In this document: piece after piece, positions 8,392 through 16,716 of the stretch
Numbering within the stretch: position 1 is the stretch's first letter
How the letters are laid out: each line of letters begins with the position of its first letter
Origin: Paenibacillus macerans
GTDB lineage: Bacteria > Bacillota > Bacilli > Paenibacillales > Paenibacillaceae
DNA length: 64,000 bases
Reading direction: 5' to 3'
Assembly: GCF_023715465.1 (NCBI RefSeq)
Contig: NZ_JAMBOE010000003.1
Coordinates: 310,001 to 374,000 of the forward strand
Made by a program: the position numbers and the translations under genes
Notes under the pieces: model-generated
Database searches by the model: none
The model's input: the letters and a program-made list of their open reading frames with translations, nothing else
What the model was told of the DNA's origin: nothing

Positions 8392-9503
8392 GCTTCTCCC
8401 TCCCCGTCCCCGGGCAGCAGAATCGCGTCCTTTGGCTCCCACCCGATCCGAACGGATTCGCCGGGCTCATAGCGCCGGTTTCCCGGATAATGCGGCACGC
8501 TCGCCATTAGCCGGTGCTCGCCGTCAAGCCGCAGCTCGTATTGCAGAAACGTGCCGCCGTAACGCACGTTCTCCACGATCGCGTTCATTGTGTTGCCAAG
8601 CTGCGCGGCGTCCTCCCCAACCCGAACGTATTCGTAGCGGATGGAAATATAACCCAGCGCGCCGGCAGCGATTGCGGTGCCGCCGGGGCCGACATGGACG
8701 CGGGAGAGCGCGCCGGCCGCCCGGACGGAAGCCGCGTCGCCGCCTAGCGAAACAAGCGTAGCCGGCAGCAGATTCGTGTCGCCGATGAATTTGGCGACAA
8801 AGCTGTCCGCCGGACGCTCGTAAATATCGTCGGGCGTACCGTATTGCAGCAGCCTGCCGCCGCGCATCACGCCGATCCGGTCCGAGACGTTCAGTGCTTC
8901 TTTTTGATCATGGGTCACAAAAATAAACGTCGTCCCGGATTCCCGCTGAATCCGCTTCAGCTCGCGCTGCATGTCAACTCTGAGCTGGGCGTCGAGCGCA
9001 GATAATGGCTCGTCCAGCAGCAGCACCTTCGGCTCGTTGACGAGCGCCCGGGCGATCGCCACGCGCTGCGCCTGGCCGCCGGAGAGCTGGGCGATGGAGC
9101 GGCCTCCGTAGCCGGACAGCTGAACCAGCTCTAACGCCCGTTCGACCTTGGCGCGGATTTCGGCCTTGCTGCGCCCCTTCATGCGCAAGCCGTAGGCGAT
9201 ATTTTTGTACACATCCATATGCGGGAACAAAGCGAGCTGTTGAAAAATCATGTTGGTGTCTCTACCGTAAGCGGGAATTTTCGTCACATCCCGGCCGGCG
9301 AGCAGGATCGTGCCTTCGTCGGGCCGATCAAGCCCCCCGAGCATGCGCAGCAGCGTTGTTTTTCCGCAGCCGCTGGGGCCGAGCAGGGAGACAAACTCTC
9401 CCTGCTTCACTTCAAAAGAGACGGAATTTACCGCATACTGCCCGGCGAATTTTCTGACGACGTTTTGCGCTTCAATCGCCGTTTGTTTCTCTGTCTCGGG
9501 CAT
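8388..9503 (-). CDS. ABC transporter ATPase, PotA type
   Basis: The protein has 371 residues. Walker A GPSGCGKTT is at 42-50, signature LSGGQ at 140-144, Walker B LLLDEP at 161-166 with the D-loop SALD, and the switch His at 198. A C-terminal TOBE-type regulatory domain spans about 240-370. This architecture is typical of the PotA/FbpC/CysA group. It powers the two permeases encoded just downstream and follows the binding-protein gene by 30 bp, with a GGAGGGGG site. The closest functional group appears to be polyamine-like substrates, but specificity lies in the binding protein. Confidence 0.93.
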   Translation of the reverse strand: MPETEKQTAIEAQNVVRKFAGQYAVNSVSFEVKQGEFVSLLGPSGCGKTTLLRMLGGLDRPDEGTILLAGRDVTKIPAYGRDTNMIFQQLALFPHMDVYKNIAYGLRMKGRSKAEIRAKVERALELVQLSGYGGRSIAQLSGGQAQRVAIARALVNEPKVLLLDEPLSALDAQLRVDMQRELKRIQRESGTTFIFVTHDQKEALNVSDRIGVMRGGRLLQYGTPDDIYERPADSFVAKFIGDTNLLPATLVSLGGDAASVRAAGALSRVHVGPGGTAIAAGALGYISIRYEYVRVGEDAAQLGNTMNAIVENVRYGGTFLQYELRLDGEHRLMASVPHYPGNRRYEPGESVRIGWEPKDAILLPGDGEGEA

Positions 9504-9533
9504 CCCAAGCCGCCCCCTCCCATGCCGTTTTGG

Positions 9534-10709
9534 TTAATTCAGCTTCGTTTTGACCAGACGGTCCCAAAAATCCTTCCACCCCGAGGCGTCTTTGGCCATC
9601 GTCGCCCAATCCGGGTTCAGGCCTTTGTTTTGCTCCTCGACGGAGAAGGACGGATCATCCTTGTATTTGTCGGGAATGGCCGCGGCGGTGCTCGTTACCG
9701 GCGTTCCCGTGACTTCCGCGTAGCGGGTCAGGTTTTCCGGAGCCAGCAATTCGTTGATAATTTCGTTGGCTACCCGGGTCTGCTCCGGAGTCGAGCCCTT
9801 GACGACCTGCAGGGAATAAGGGAACGAAATAAAGCCTTCCTTCGGAATGGCGACGCCCAGCGGCAGCCCTTCATCATCGATCCAGGTTTGCGCAGTTTGC
9901 GAGCTGAACGGAGCGATCAGCGCTTCGCCGGACACCAGCATGTTTTTCAACTGGTCATTGGAGGTTACCAGCGAGCGGACTTGATCCGCATGCTCTGCCC
10001 AAAATTTAAACGCTGCTTCCGGCTTTTCATAAGAGGCGCCGATCTCCTGGCCCTTTAGCTCAATGACAGGCGCAATGTAGGCGTAAAACATATAGTCCCA
10101 AAGCGCCACTTTGTCCTTGAATTCGCTGTTTTCCCACAGATCGCTCCAACTGGTCGGCGCTGTTTTCACCAGGTCCTTGTTATACACAAGCGCAAAATTG
10201 CTCACGCCCCATACGATCCCCCGGTTGTCCGCAGTGTGGTACTGTTCGGGAATATCCTGCATATGCGTCACAACCGCCGGGTCCAGCGGCTCCCACATAT
10301 CATCGCTGATGCCCTTGGCGGAAGCGTCGGCGTTGAAATAGCCGAAATTCACCACCGGATTGTTGGGATCGGCGTTTTTGGCCGCCAGCATTTTCGGATA
10401 CATCACGGAGTTGGAGGATTCCACAAATTCAACCTCCACGTTGGGATGCTCCTTGATATAGTTCGCGACGACCTCTTTCGGAACGACATCCTGATTGGCG
10501 CCGGCCCAAATGAACATGCTCAGCTTGATTTTTTCCCCCGAACCGCCGTTACCGGCCGGAGTCGTCGGCGAATTGGCCGCGTTGCCGCCGCCATTGCCGC
10601 CTTCGGCGGTGCCGCCATTTCCCGAGCCATTGCCGCAAGCCGCAAGGAACACCAGGGACAGGACCAGCAGGATGGATAAAGATACGATCGATTTCGCTCT
10701 ATACTTCAT
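9534..10709 (-). CDS. Extracellular solute-binding lipoprotein, PotD-like
   Basis: The 391-residue precursor has a type II signal with lipobox LAAC and lipidated Cys25. A Gly/Asn-rich linker to about residue 55 precedes the periplasmic-binding fold. It is membrane-anchored and delivers ligand to the adjacent ABC importer. The stretches VSNFALVYNKDLV, SWSDLWENSEFKDKVAL and EEGLPLGV-like segments are typical of family 1/8 spermidine-putrescine or iron binding proteins. Its position between hyuB and the ATPase suggests that the ligand is a substrate or product of HyuAB, for example a hydantoin, lactam or amide. Good AGGAGG ribosome site. Confidence 0.9.
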   Translation of the reverse strand: MKYRAKSIVSLSILLVLSLVFLAACGNGSGNGGTAEGGNGGGNAANSPTTPAGNGGSGEKIKLSMFIWAGANQDVVPKEVVANYIKEHPNVEVEFVESSNSVMYPKMLAAKNADPNNPVVNFGYFNADASAKGISDDMWEPLDPAVVTHMQDIPEQYHTADNRGIVWGVSNFALVYNKDLVKTAPTSWSDLWENSEFKDKVALWDYMFYAYIAPVIELKGQEIGASYEKPEAAFKFWAEHADQVRSLVTSNDQLKNMLVSGEALIAPFSSQTAQTWIDDEGLPLGVAIPKEGFISFPYSLQVVKGSTPEQTRVANEIINELLAPENLTRYAEVTGTPVTSTAAAIPDKYKDDPSFSVEEQNKGLNPDWATMAKDASGWKDFWDRLVKTKLN

Positions 10710-10780
10710 AGCAATCGAACCTCCTGATTAAATATGAATTGGATTTTTTTAAAAAAATTATCCTTGCAGCACGCCTTGCA

Positions 10781-12754
10781 TTATCCCAGTAGCAAATTGC
10801 GGTGAATTTCGCCCATAATTTCCCCGGCATCGCTTGGCCGCACCTGCTCCCCGGCCGCGATTCTCCGGTCCGCTTCCGTCATCGTCCGGCGCTTGAGATA
10901 ATCGCGCAGGGCGAGCGGATATGCCGCCAGGGCCGCGCCGACGGCAAGCTGCAGCTCATCGCTCCAGACTGCTTCAAAGCTTTCCCGCGCCTCACCATAA
11001 TGGAAGGAAGCCGTCAGCTTAGGCGCTTCCGCCCGCGTGAGCCGGGTCGCCTCGGCATCCACTTGGCCGCCGCGCAAAATAACGCCGTATTGCTCCCGTG
11101 CAGCCGTCTCGGACACCAAGCCGCTGCGCACATCGTTTTGCACCGCTGCGGGGTCCCGCTCATACGGACTGCCGTATCCGCCGCCGCCCTGCGAGAGAAA
11201 CGTCACCGTGTCGCCCGGCTGCAGCAGCAGCTCATCAATGCGTCCGACATTCTCTTCCGCGGCTTGTCCCGCGTTTTTCAGCGCCACCCCGTGCGCGCCG
11301 GCCCGGCCGCCAAGTCTCCCCCAGGGCTGAAACTGGATGCGCTCCATGTTCCGCGCCGTCAGCACCGTATCGGGACTCAGCACCTTGAGCCGCAGATCGA
11401 TTCCGCTGCCGCCCCGGTATTTGCCGGCTCCGGCGGAATCGGCCCGCAGGCCGTAACGCTCGATCAGCACAGGCATGTCGGCCTCCACCGTCTCGACCGG
11501 GATATTGCGGAGATGGCCGACGGCAAAATCCATGCCATCGATCCCGTCCTTCATCGGCCTCGCTCCGGAGCCGCCGCAGATCGGCTGAATGACGCCCACC
11601 TTTCTGCCGCCGGAGACGGGATCGGTCATCGCCAGCATCACGATCGCGGCTTGTCCCGCGCCGGCCGCCGGCAGCTTGTTTTCCTGCGCCCGGCTGAGCG
11701 CTCCGGTCAGCACATCCATCAGCCGGATAAAGGTGGAAGCCCTCGCGCCGACCGCGGCCGGGAACTCCGGATTCAGGATGCTGGCCGGCGGCGCCTCGTT
11801 GCCGATCATCCGCACCATCCCCGAGTTCCAGGGAATCGACGGGTCTAGCGTGCGGAAGTAGCGGGTTAACGCGGGAACCAAGTAATAATGCCCTTGCTTG
11901 TTCAGGGTCGGGATATTAAACGAAGCTCTCACCTGGGGATCGGTCCCCCGGAAATCGAGGAAAATTTCGTCCCCCCGGACGATCAGACCGCACCGCAGCC
12001 GCACCGGATATCCCCCGGGCCCGCCCTCGATGTAGTCCCAGAACTCGTACGTTCCGTCCGGAATGTCCGCGATAATCTGCCGCACCCGCGTTTCCGCGTA
12101 AGCGAGCAGATCCTCGATCCCCCGTTCGATCTGCTCCGGTCCGTACCGCGCGATCAATTCCGTAAGTCTCCGCTCCCCGCGGTTCAGCGCGGCCATCAGC
12201 GCCCGCAGGTCCCCCCAGTTCTGATCGGGGATGCGGCAGTTGTGCAGAAACAGGTTCAGCACCTGTTCATTCAATACGCCGGCTTCATACAGCTTCACCG
12301 GAGCGATGCGGATACCCTCCTGATGAATATCGTAAGCGCTTGGCGAGACGCTGCCCGGCACTTTGCCGCCAACATCCGAGGAATGAATAAAGCAGAGCCC
12401 AAAGGCGATAATCCGCTCGTCATGAAAAAAAGGCTTCAGCAGATAGACATCCGGCAAATGGGTGGCCATGGCGCCGGTGGTATAGGGATCGTTGCAGATC
12501 ACGATGTCCCCTTCCTGCCACGGCTCGCCCGCGGCGAGCACCTCCTCGGCCGGAATTCCCAGCGACAGGCTGTATCCGGTCTCCAGCGGGGAGCCGAAGG
12601 TTTCACCCTTTGGCGAAAGCAGATAGGTGCCGAAATCGCCCGTCTCTTTGACAAACGCCGTAAACCCGGTGCGGAGAACAACATTGGCCATTTCCTCCAC
12701 GATCGCCTGCACCCGGTTTTTGAAAATTTCCAGAAACACTCGGTCAGTACTCAT
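10781..12754 (-). CDS. hyuB: Hydantoinase/oxoprolinase subunit B (HyuB)
   Basis: The protein has 657 residues. The ATG at 12754 overlaps the hyuA stop as ATGA and has GGAGGCGG upstream; a longer open frame has no matching start. The family core near residues 83-130 reads GDIVICNDPYTTGAMATHLPDV. It contains the spaced H99-x2-D102...H124 set that corresponds to the metal site of acetone-carboxylase/hydantoinase beta-type subunits. HyuB pairs with HyuA for ATP-dependent opening or carboxylation of a small cyclic amide or ketone. The exact reaction cannot be told from the sequence. Confidence 0.92.
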   Translation of the reverse strand: MSTDRVFLEIFKNRVQAIVEEMANVVLRTGFTAFVKETGDFGTYLLSPKGETFGSPLETGYSLSLGIPAEEVLAAGEPWQEGDIVICNDPYTTGAMATHLPDVYLLKPFFHDERIIAFGLCFIHSSDVGGKVPGSVSPSAYDIHQEGIRIAPVKLYEAGVLNEQVLNLFLHNCRIPDQNWGDLRALMAALNRGERRLTELIARYGPEQIERGIEDLLAYAETRVRQIIADIPDGTYEFWDYIEGGPGGYPVRLRCGLIVRGDEIFLDFRGTDPQVRASFNIPTLNKQGHYYLVPALTRYFRTLDPSIPWNSGMVRMIGNEAPPASILNPEFPAAVGARASTFIRLMDVLTGALSRAQENKLPAAGAGQAAIVMLAMTDPVSGGRKVGVIQPICGGSGARPMKDGIDGMDFAVGHLRNIPVETVEADMPVLIERYGLRADSAGAGKYRGGSGIDLRLKVLSPDTVLTARNMERIQFQPWGRLGGRAGAHGVALKNAGQAAEENVGRIDELLLQPGDTVTFLSQGGGGYGSPYERDPAAVQNDVRSGLVSETAAREQYGVILRGGQVDAEATRLTRAEAPKLTASFHYGEARESFEAVWSDELQLAVGAALAAYPLALRDYLKRRTMTEADRRIAAGEQVRPSDAGEIMGEIHRNLLLG

Positions 12755-14805
12755 GCTTCCGCCTCCCCGATCATATTGCCCAGCTTGTCCCGGCAGACCC
12801 GATAACCCGGGGGAACAAACACCGTCGTATCGTACTCTTCGATGATGACCGGACCGGATAGCGCAGACTCCGACGGCAGCCCGGACCGCTTCAGCACGCT
12901 GGCCGTCCATGACTTGCCGTCAAAGAACAACTGGCGCTGTTCCGGAGCGCCCGATGCGGAACGCTCTGCCGCCCGTTCCGGCGGACGGATCGCCCCGGCC
13001 TTGCGGGTAACCCCAACCACCGATGCCCGGAGATTGACGAACGTGACGGGGGCGCCGGGCTGGCTGATGCCGAAAATGTCATGGTACCGCTGATGAAACC
13101 GCCGGATCGCTTCGGCCTCTGCCTCCGCTCCTTCTCCGGGAAGCGATACTTCAATATCGAAGGCTTGCCCTTCATAACGCATATCGGCACTGCATTGCAC
13201 ATAACTCGTTTCCAGTTCGATCCCCCGGCTGCTCTCCTCGGTCAGCCAGCGTTGCCCTTGCTCCTTCAAAGCTTGAAACGTCTCGCTGACTTCTCCGGGC
13301 TGCAGCTGCTGTTCCGTCTTATAGACCGTGCGGACAAGATCGTTGCGCAGGTCGGCGACCACGCAGCCAGTCGCACACAGCGTGCCGGGGGAAGGCGGAA
13401 CGAGCACCCGCCGGATGCCTACCTCCCGGGCCAGCAAAAACGCGTGGGTCGGACCGGCACCCCCGTAAGCCAGCAGCGTGAAATCCCGGGGATCGATCCC
13501 TTTGCGGGCCATGAGCGGCGTAAACTGGGCGTACATATTGGCGGTCGCCACATCGATGATCGCTTGCGCGGCCGCCCGGGAATCGAGGCCGATCCGCTCC
13601 CCGAGCCGGGTCAGGACCGCGGCGGCGAGGCGCTCGTCCAGCGGCATGCCGCCGCCGAGAAAGCGCTCGGGGTGGATGATGCCGAGATGCACGTAAGCGT
13701 CGGTTGTCGTCGCCTCCTGTCCGCCCCGGCCGTAGCAGGCCGGGCCGGGATCGGCGCCCGCGCTGCGCGGCCCTACCTTCAGCACGCCCGCCGAATCCAC
13801 CCAGGCGACCGAGCCGCCGCCAGCGCCGATCGCCGTCACATCAACCGCCGGAATGATCACCGGAAAATCGCCGACCTGGTTCTCGCTCGAGTAGGCCGGT
13901 TCCCCATCGATCAGGGCCACATCGACGCTCGTGCCCCCCATATCGAAGGTGATCACCTTATCGATGCCGGCCAGGCGGGCGACATGCGTGGCGCCAATGA
14001 CGCCGGACGCCGGACCGGAGAGCAGCGTTTTGACCGGCTCCTGGGCCGCGCGCTGGGCGGTCATAATCCCGCCGTTGGACATCGTCGACAACACCTGCGC
14101 CCTCAGCCCCTGCTCCGCGGCTCCGGCCTCCAGGCGCTGGAAATATTCGCTCATGCGCGAGCCCACATAAGCGTTCATGACGGTCGCCAGCGTGCGCTCG
14201 TATTCCCGCTGCTGCGGCCAAACCTCGCTGCTCGCCGAGACGAACACGCTGGGAAATTCACGGCGGATCAGTTCGGCCGCCTGGCGCTCATGCTCCGGAT
14301 TATGATACGCGTGAAGGAACGAGATAGCGATTGCGCTAACCCCTTCATCCAGCAATTCCGTCACTGCGCTGCGCAGCTCATCCGGACGCAGCGGACGGTA
14401 GATCCGTCCATCCGCCAGGCAACGTTCATCGATCTCCTTGACGAGGTGACGGGGAATTAGCGGCAAGGCCTTGTCCCCGTATAAATCCGTCGTATTCTCC
14501 AAACGCAGCCGGCGGATTTCCAGCACATCGCGAAAGCCGCTGGTTACAAGGAGACCCGTCTTCGCCCCGTTGCGCTCGATCAAGGTGTTGACTCCCAGCG
14601 TTGTACCGTGGACAAACAGCTCAATCGCCCCGATATCGATGCCGTTTTCCTTTAACTGCCGCAGCGCATTAAAGATCGCCTGCTCCGGAGCGGAGGGTAC
14701 GGACGGCGTCTTGAGCGCCGCCGCTACTTCGCCCGCGTGGCCGGTCAGCATCACATCGGTGAAGGTTCCGCCAATGTCAATGCCAAGACGGTATTTTTCG
14801 GTCAT
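12751..14805 (-). CDS. hyuA: Hydantoinase/oxoprolinase subunit A (HyuA), ATP-dependent
   Basis: The protein has 684 residues. An N-terminal Hydant_A_N region begins with the actin-like phosphate loop LGIDIGGTFTDV (7-18). The large hydantoinase A domain contains MGGTSVDVALI, GAGGGSVAW, GPRSAGADPGPACYGRGG and AYGGAGPTHAF. It binds ATP and activates the substrate for HyuB, to which it is translationally coupled. An AAAGGAGAGG site precedes the ATG. It is the first gene of an operon running left through hyuB, the ABC importer and the M24 enzyme. The gene just upstream encodes an FCD regulator in the same direction, the probable controller. Confidence 0.93.
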   Translation of the reverse strand: MTEKYRLGIDIGGTFTDVMLTGHAGEVAAALKTPSVPSAPEQAIFNALRQLKENGIDIGAIELFVHGTTLGVNTLIERNGAKTGLLVTSGFRDVLEIRRLRLENTTDLYGDKALPLIPRHLVKEIDERCLADGRIYRPLRPDELRSAVTELLDEGVSAIAISFLHAYHNPEHERQAAELIRREFPSVFVSASSEVWPQQREYERTLATVMNAYVGSRMSEYFQRLEAGAAEQGLRAQVLSTMSNGGIMTAQRAAQEPVKTLLSGPASGVIGATHVARLAGIDKVITFDMGGTSVDVALIDGEPAYSSENQVGDFPVIIPAVDVTAIGAGGGSVAWVDSAGVLKVGPRSAGADPGPACYGRGGQEATTTDAYVHLGIIHPERFLGGGMPLDERLAAAVLTRLGERIGLDSRAAAQAIIDVATANMYAQFTPLMARKGIDPRDFTLLAYGGAGPTHAFLLAREVGIRRVLVPPSPGTLCATGCVVADLRNDLVRTVYKTEQQLQPGEVSETFQALKEQGQRWLTEESSRGIELETSYVQCSADMRYEGQAFDIEVSLPGEGAEAEAEAIRRFHQRYHDIFGISQPGAPVTFVNLRASVVGVTRKAGAIRPPERAAERSASGAPEQRQLFFDGKSWTASVLKRSGLPSESALSGPVIIEEYDTTVFVPPGYRVCRDKLGNMIGEAEA

Positions 14806-14898
14806 GTTGACCTCTCCTTTGTAATTTTTAGTGAGAGTTCAATAAATTAGGTAACTACTTCTTTTATCGTTTTATTGCTGCCTTGGCTTTACTCCATT

Positions 14899-15630
14899 TC
14901 AGGAGCGGGCCCCGCCAAAGTAAGTGCGGACATCCTCGATCATCTGATTGATGTGGTTCACCATGGCGGATGCCGCCTCGTAGGGGGAATGGCTCACGAT
15001 ACAGCCGATGATTCTGCGATGATCGACAACCAGCTCGCTGCCGACCTCTTTACGGATCATCGCCGTTGCCGGCAAATGGGCTCCTTCCCCCCAAACGAGC
15101 TGCAAAGCATGAAGCAAGATCGGGTTGCCGGCGATCCTGGCGATGCGTTCATGAAATTCCCGGTCCTCCGCAATCGGAATTCTGCCCTCGGATAAAGCGG
15201 TTTCCTGCAGCGCGATCGATTCCCATAAAAGAACGATATCCTGTTCACTGGCGTTAGTGGCTGCGAGCCAAGTGGTCTCCCGCTCCAAAGCGCGTCTTGC
15301 CACCAATATATTGAGCAGGGACTGCTCATCGGATATTTTCAGGGCGTCAAGCAGCCTGGAGCTGTCGCGCAGTTGAGTAAGCTGCCGGCTCAGCTCCGCC
15401 AACCGCTCCTTGCCTGCAGCCGTAAGCAAGCGGCCCTTCCGGCCGACGCTTTCGGTGTACCCCAGCGTATCGAATTCCATCAGCTTGCGCCCGATCGACG
15501 CCTGGCTGAGTCCGAACTTCTTGTCCAGCACAAGCACCAGCGTCGTGGCGCCTACCGGGGTTTCCTGTTTGTTCAAATTAGAGAGCAGTTCATATTCAAG
15601 TTTCATCTGGTCGTATTCTTTGGCAATCAT
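14899..15630 (-). CDS. FCD-domain transcriptional regulator with a non-GntR-like N-terminal helix-turn-helix
   Basis: The protein has 243 residues from the ATG at 15630 (site CAGGAGGAACG; a second in-frame ATG at 15654 lacks one). Residues about 10-75 form a winged-helix region (TLVLVLDKKFGLSQASIGRKLMEFDTLGYTESVGRKGRLLTAAGKERL). It reads more like the RNase R/NrpR-type HTH than a GntR HTH. Residues about 95-230 are an all-helical FCD ligand/metal domain with DREFHERIA, GNPILLHAL and DHRRIIGCIVSHSPYEAASAMVNHI. The His and Asp residues expected for metal binding are present. It probably controls the hyuA operon. A dyad overlaps its own promoter region. Confidence 0.85.
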   Translation of the reverse strand: MIAKEYDQMKLEYELLSNLNKQETPVGATTLVLVLDKKFGLSQASIGRKLMEFDTLGYTESVGRKGRLLTAAGKERLAELSRQLTQLRDSSRLLDALKISDEQSLLNILVARRALERETTWLAATNASEQDIVLLWESIALQETALSEGRIPIAEDREFHERIARIAGNPILLHALQLVWGEGAHLPATAMIRKEVGSELVVDHRRIIGCIVSHSPYEAASAMVNHINQMIEDVRTYFGGARS

Positions 15631-15653
15631 ACGTTCCTCCTGCCTGAGAAGCA

Positions 15654-15674
15654 TTAATAATCAGTGATGATTAA
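15654..15674. promoter_or_regulatory. Dyad upstream of the FCD regulator, candidate autoregulatory operator
   Basis: Arms TTAATAATCA and TGATGATTAA flank a central G with one mismatch. It is placed 24 bp before the regulator ATG. The AT-rich flank to about 15790 is the likely promoter region. Confidence 0.45.
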
Positions 15675-15879
15675 CAAAAATTAAATGAATAATCGGCTCG
15701 GATTCCAGATTGAATTTTATTACCAGTTATGGAATCCTCAACGATTTAAAGAGATTATATAGCCGTTTTTCAATCTTGTCAATTAATCTCATGGGATAAG
15801 TAAGGATTTAAATATTCAATATTTTCCCATCCCTTTTTATCGTAGTGAGACGGTGCTGAACATTAGGCTATTTGAGAAA

Positions 15880-16153
15880 CTCCAGCGAAAAACATAAGGA
15901 CAAAAAAGGGCGTTATTCCGGCGATATCCGTCCATTTGAGAGAAATAGGGGAAATTTATGTTGCTATTTTCTTCAGTGGTAAGGAAATGCCAGCATTCTT
16001 GACCATTCATAGGTAAATAAGTACATAAAATTCCGCTAATGGAGATGAACTGCCGAGCTCCGGAATAATAAGTACATAAAGTGCCGCTATTTTGAAGGCT
16101 GGCGGCCGGCAGCGTCGTCGGCAGGCGATCGGTCGTTTCAGCAGCCGGCTGTC
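15880..16153. repeat. Dispersed intergenic repeat A, copy 1
   Basis: About 274 bp matching 55265-55513 along its length. Shared blocks include CTCCAGCGAAAAACATAAGG at the left end, TATTCCGGCGATATCCGTCC, AAATAAGTACA, CATAAAGTKCCGCTATTTTG, and GCAGCCGGCTGTC at the right end. Internally the motif around ATAAAxTTCCGCTA recurs in direct and inverted orientation, so a transcript could fold. It is non-coding in both copies. Confidence 0.8.
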
Positions 16154-16505
16154 TATAGCGTTCGTGTCTTGGTATCCCTGCATGCTGCTTTGCACGATTA
16201 TCCCTTTTGTTCGGGGGTAGAGGGTGGGGGGCTAATCACGGTCAGCTCATTTTTCCCGGTGTCTTGCCCCATTCCTCCTGTCAGGTCTGCTTCACGTCTC
16301 CTAAACATCCTTCTCACAAGCCTGTCTAACGATCTCGAACATATCTGCTTCTCCCAAACCTATTTTCCTCTCCTGAATTTATCTTCCTCTCTGCTTCCGG
16401 ATCAAAAGGGATAATCGTGCAAAGCGCCGGACAGCGGATGTTGGTCTTCCGATATTTCTTGCCACGATCGGTTACCGGCTTGACCTGTCAAGAGCTGATT
16501 ATTAG
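16153..16505. repeat. Dispersed repeat B, copy 1, with 23-bp inverted arms
   Basis: About 353 bp. The left part (CTATAGCGTTCGTGTCTTGG, then CCTGCATGCTGC) and right part (CCACGATCGGTT, CCGGCTTGAC, TGTCAAG, GATTATTAG) match 41193-41606. The two copies share inverted arms. Here GCTTTGCACGATTATCCC plus TTTTG at 16187-16209 is repeated perfectly inverted at 16403-16425, with 193 bp between. A small CTTGAC/GTCAAG dyad closes the right end (16479-16492). No transposase frame; MITE-like or a structured RNA element. Confidence 0.75.
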
Positions 16506-16603
16506 GTTGAGCCATTTTTTTATTAAAAATAATATCACTTTAAAGATGGTTTTAATTGCAATATAAAGAAACTGCGGCTCCGAAACTTATTCTTTCTTAT
16601 ATC

Positions 16604-16669
16604 TTAAAAAAGCACTTAGACAAAGCCCGCGTCATCCGAAAATGAATACAGGCTCCAGCCTAAGTGCTT
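16604..16669 (-). terminator. Terminator of the second hyu operon
   Basis: Ten-base stem AAGCACTTAG/CTAAGTGCTT (16610-16619 with 16660-16669), a roughly 40-base apical region with further pairing, and a run of six U on the minus strand. It lies 47 bp after the stop of the last hyuB-type gene. Confidence 0.75.
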
Positions 16670-16716
16670 CTAACAAATTATTCTTTACCTTATCCCTATA
16701 TCCCTGAATCGTTTTG

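Larger units (their letters stand above)
15675..16716. other. Gene-free stretch of about 1.04 kb
   Basis: No convincing coding sequence. It contains the AT-rich promoter side of the FCD regulator, one copy each of two dispersed repeats (A and B, separate entries) that abut at 16153, an AT-rich filler (16510-16600) and a terminator for the operon to the right. The short open frames here lie inside the repeats, lack ribosome sites and are not supported. Confidence 0.7.

Noticed and set aside
12755..12910. 52-codon N-terminal extension of HyuB.
   Set aside because: It lies wholly inside hyuA, has low-complexity Arg/Gly content, and the ATGA-coupled start with a good ribosome site explains the family N-terminus.
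13081..14460. Long open frame (459 codons) on the plus strand across hyuA; similar ones at 20669-22027, 47839-49425, 4325-5173 and 11888-12805.
   Set aside because: They are antisense to genes with clear families, have Arg/Pro/His-rich translations without motifs, and arise from high GC with few stops.
16007..16414. Two short open frames (62 and 81 codons) in the 15.7-16.7 kb gap.
   Set aside because: They lie within repeats A and B, lack ribosome sites and are not kept as frames in the other copies.
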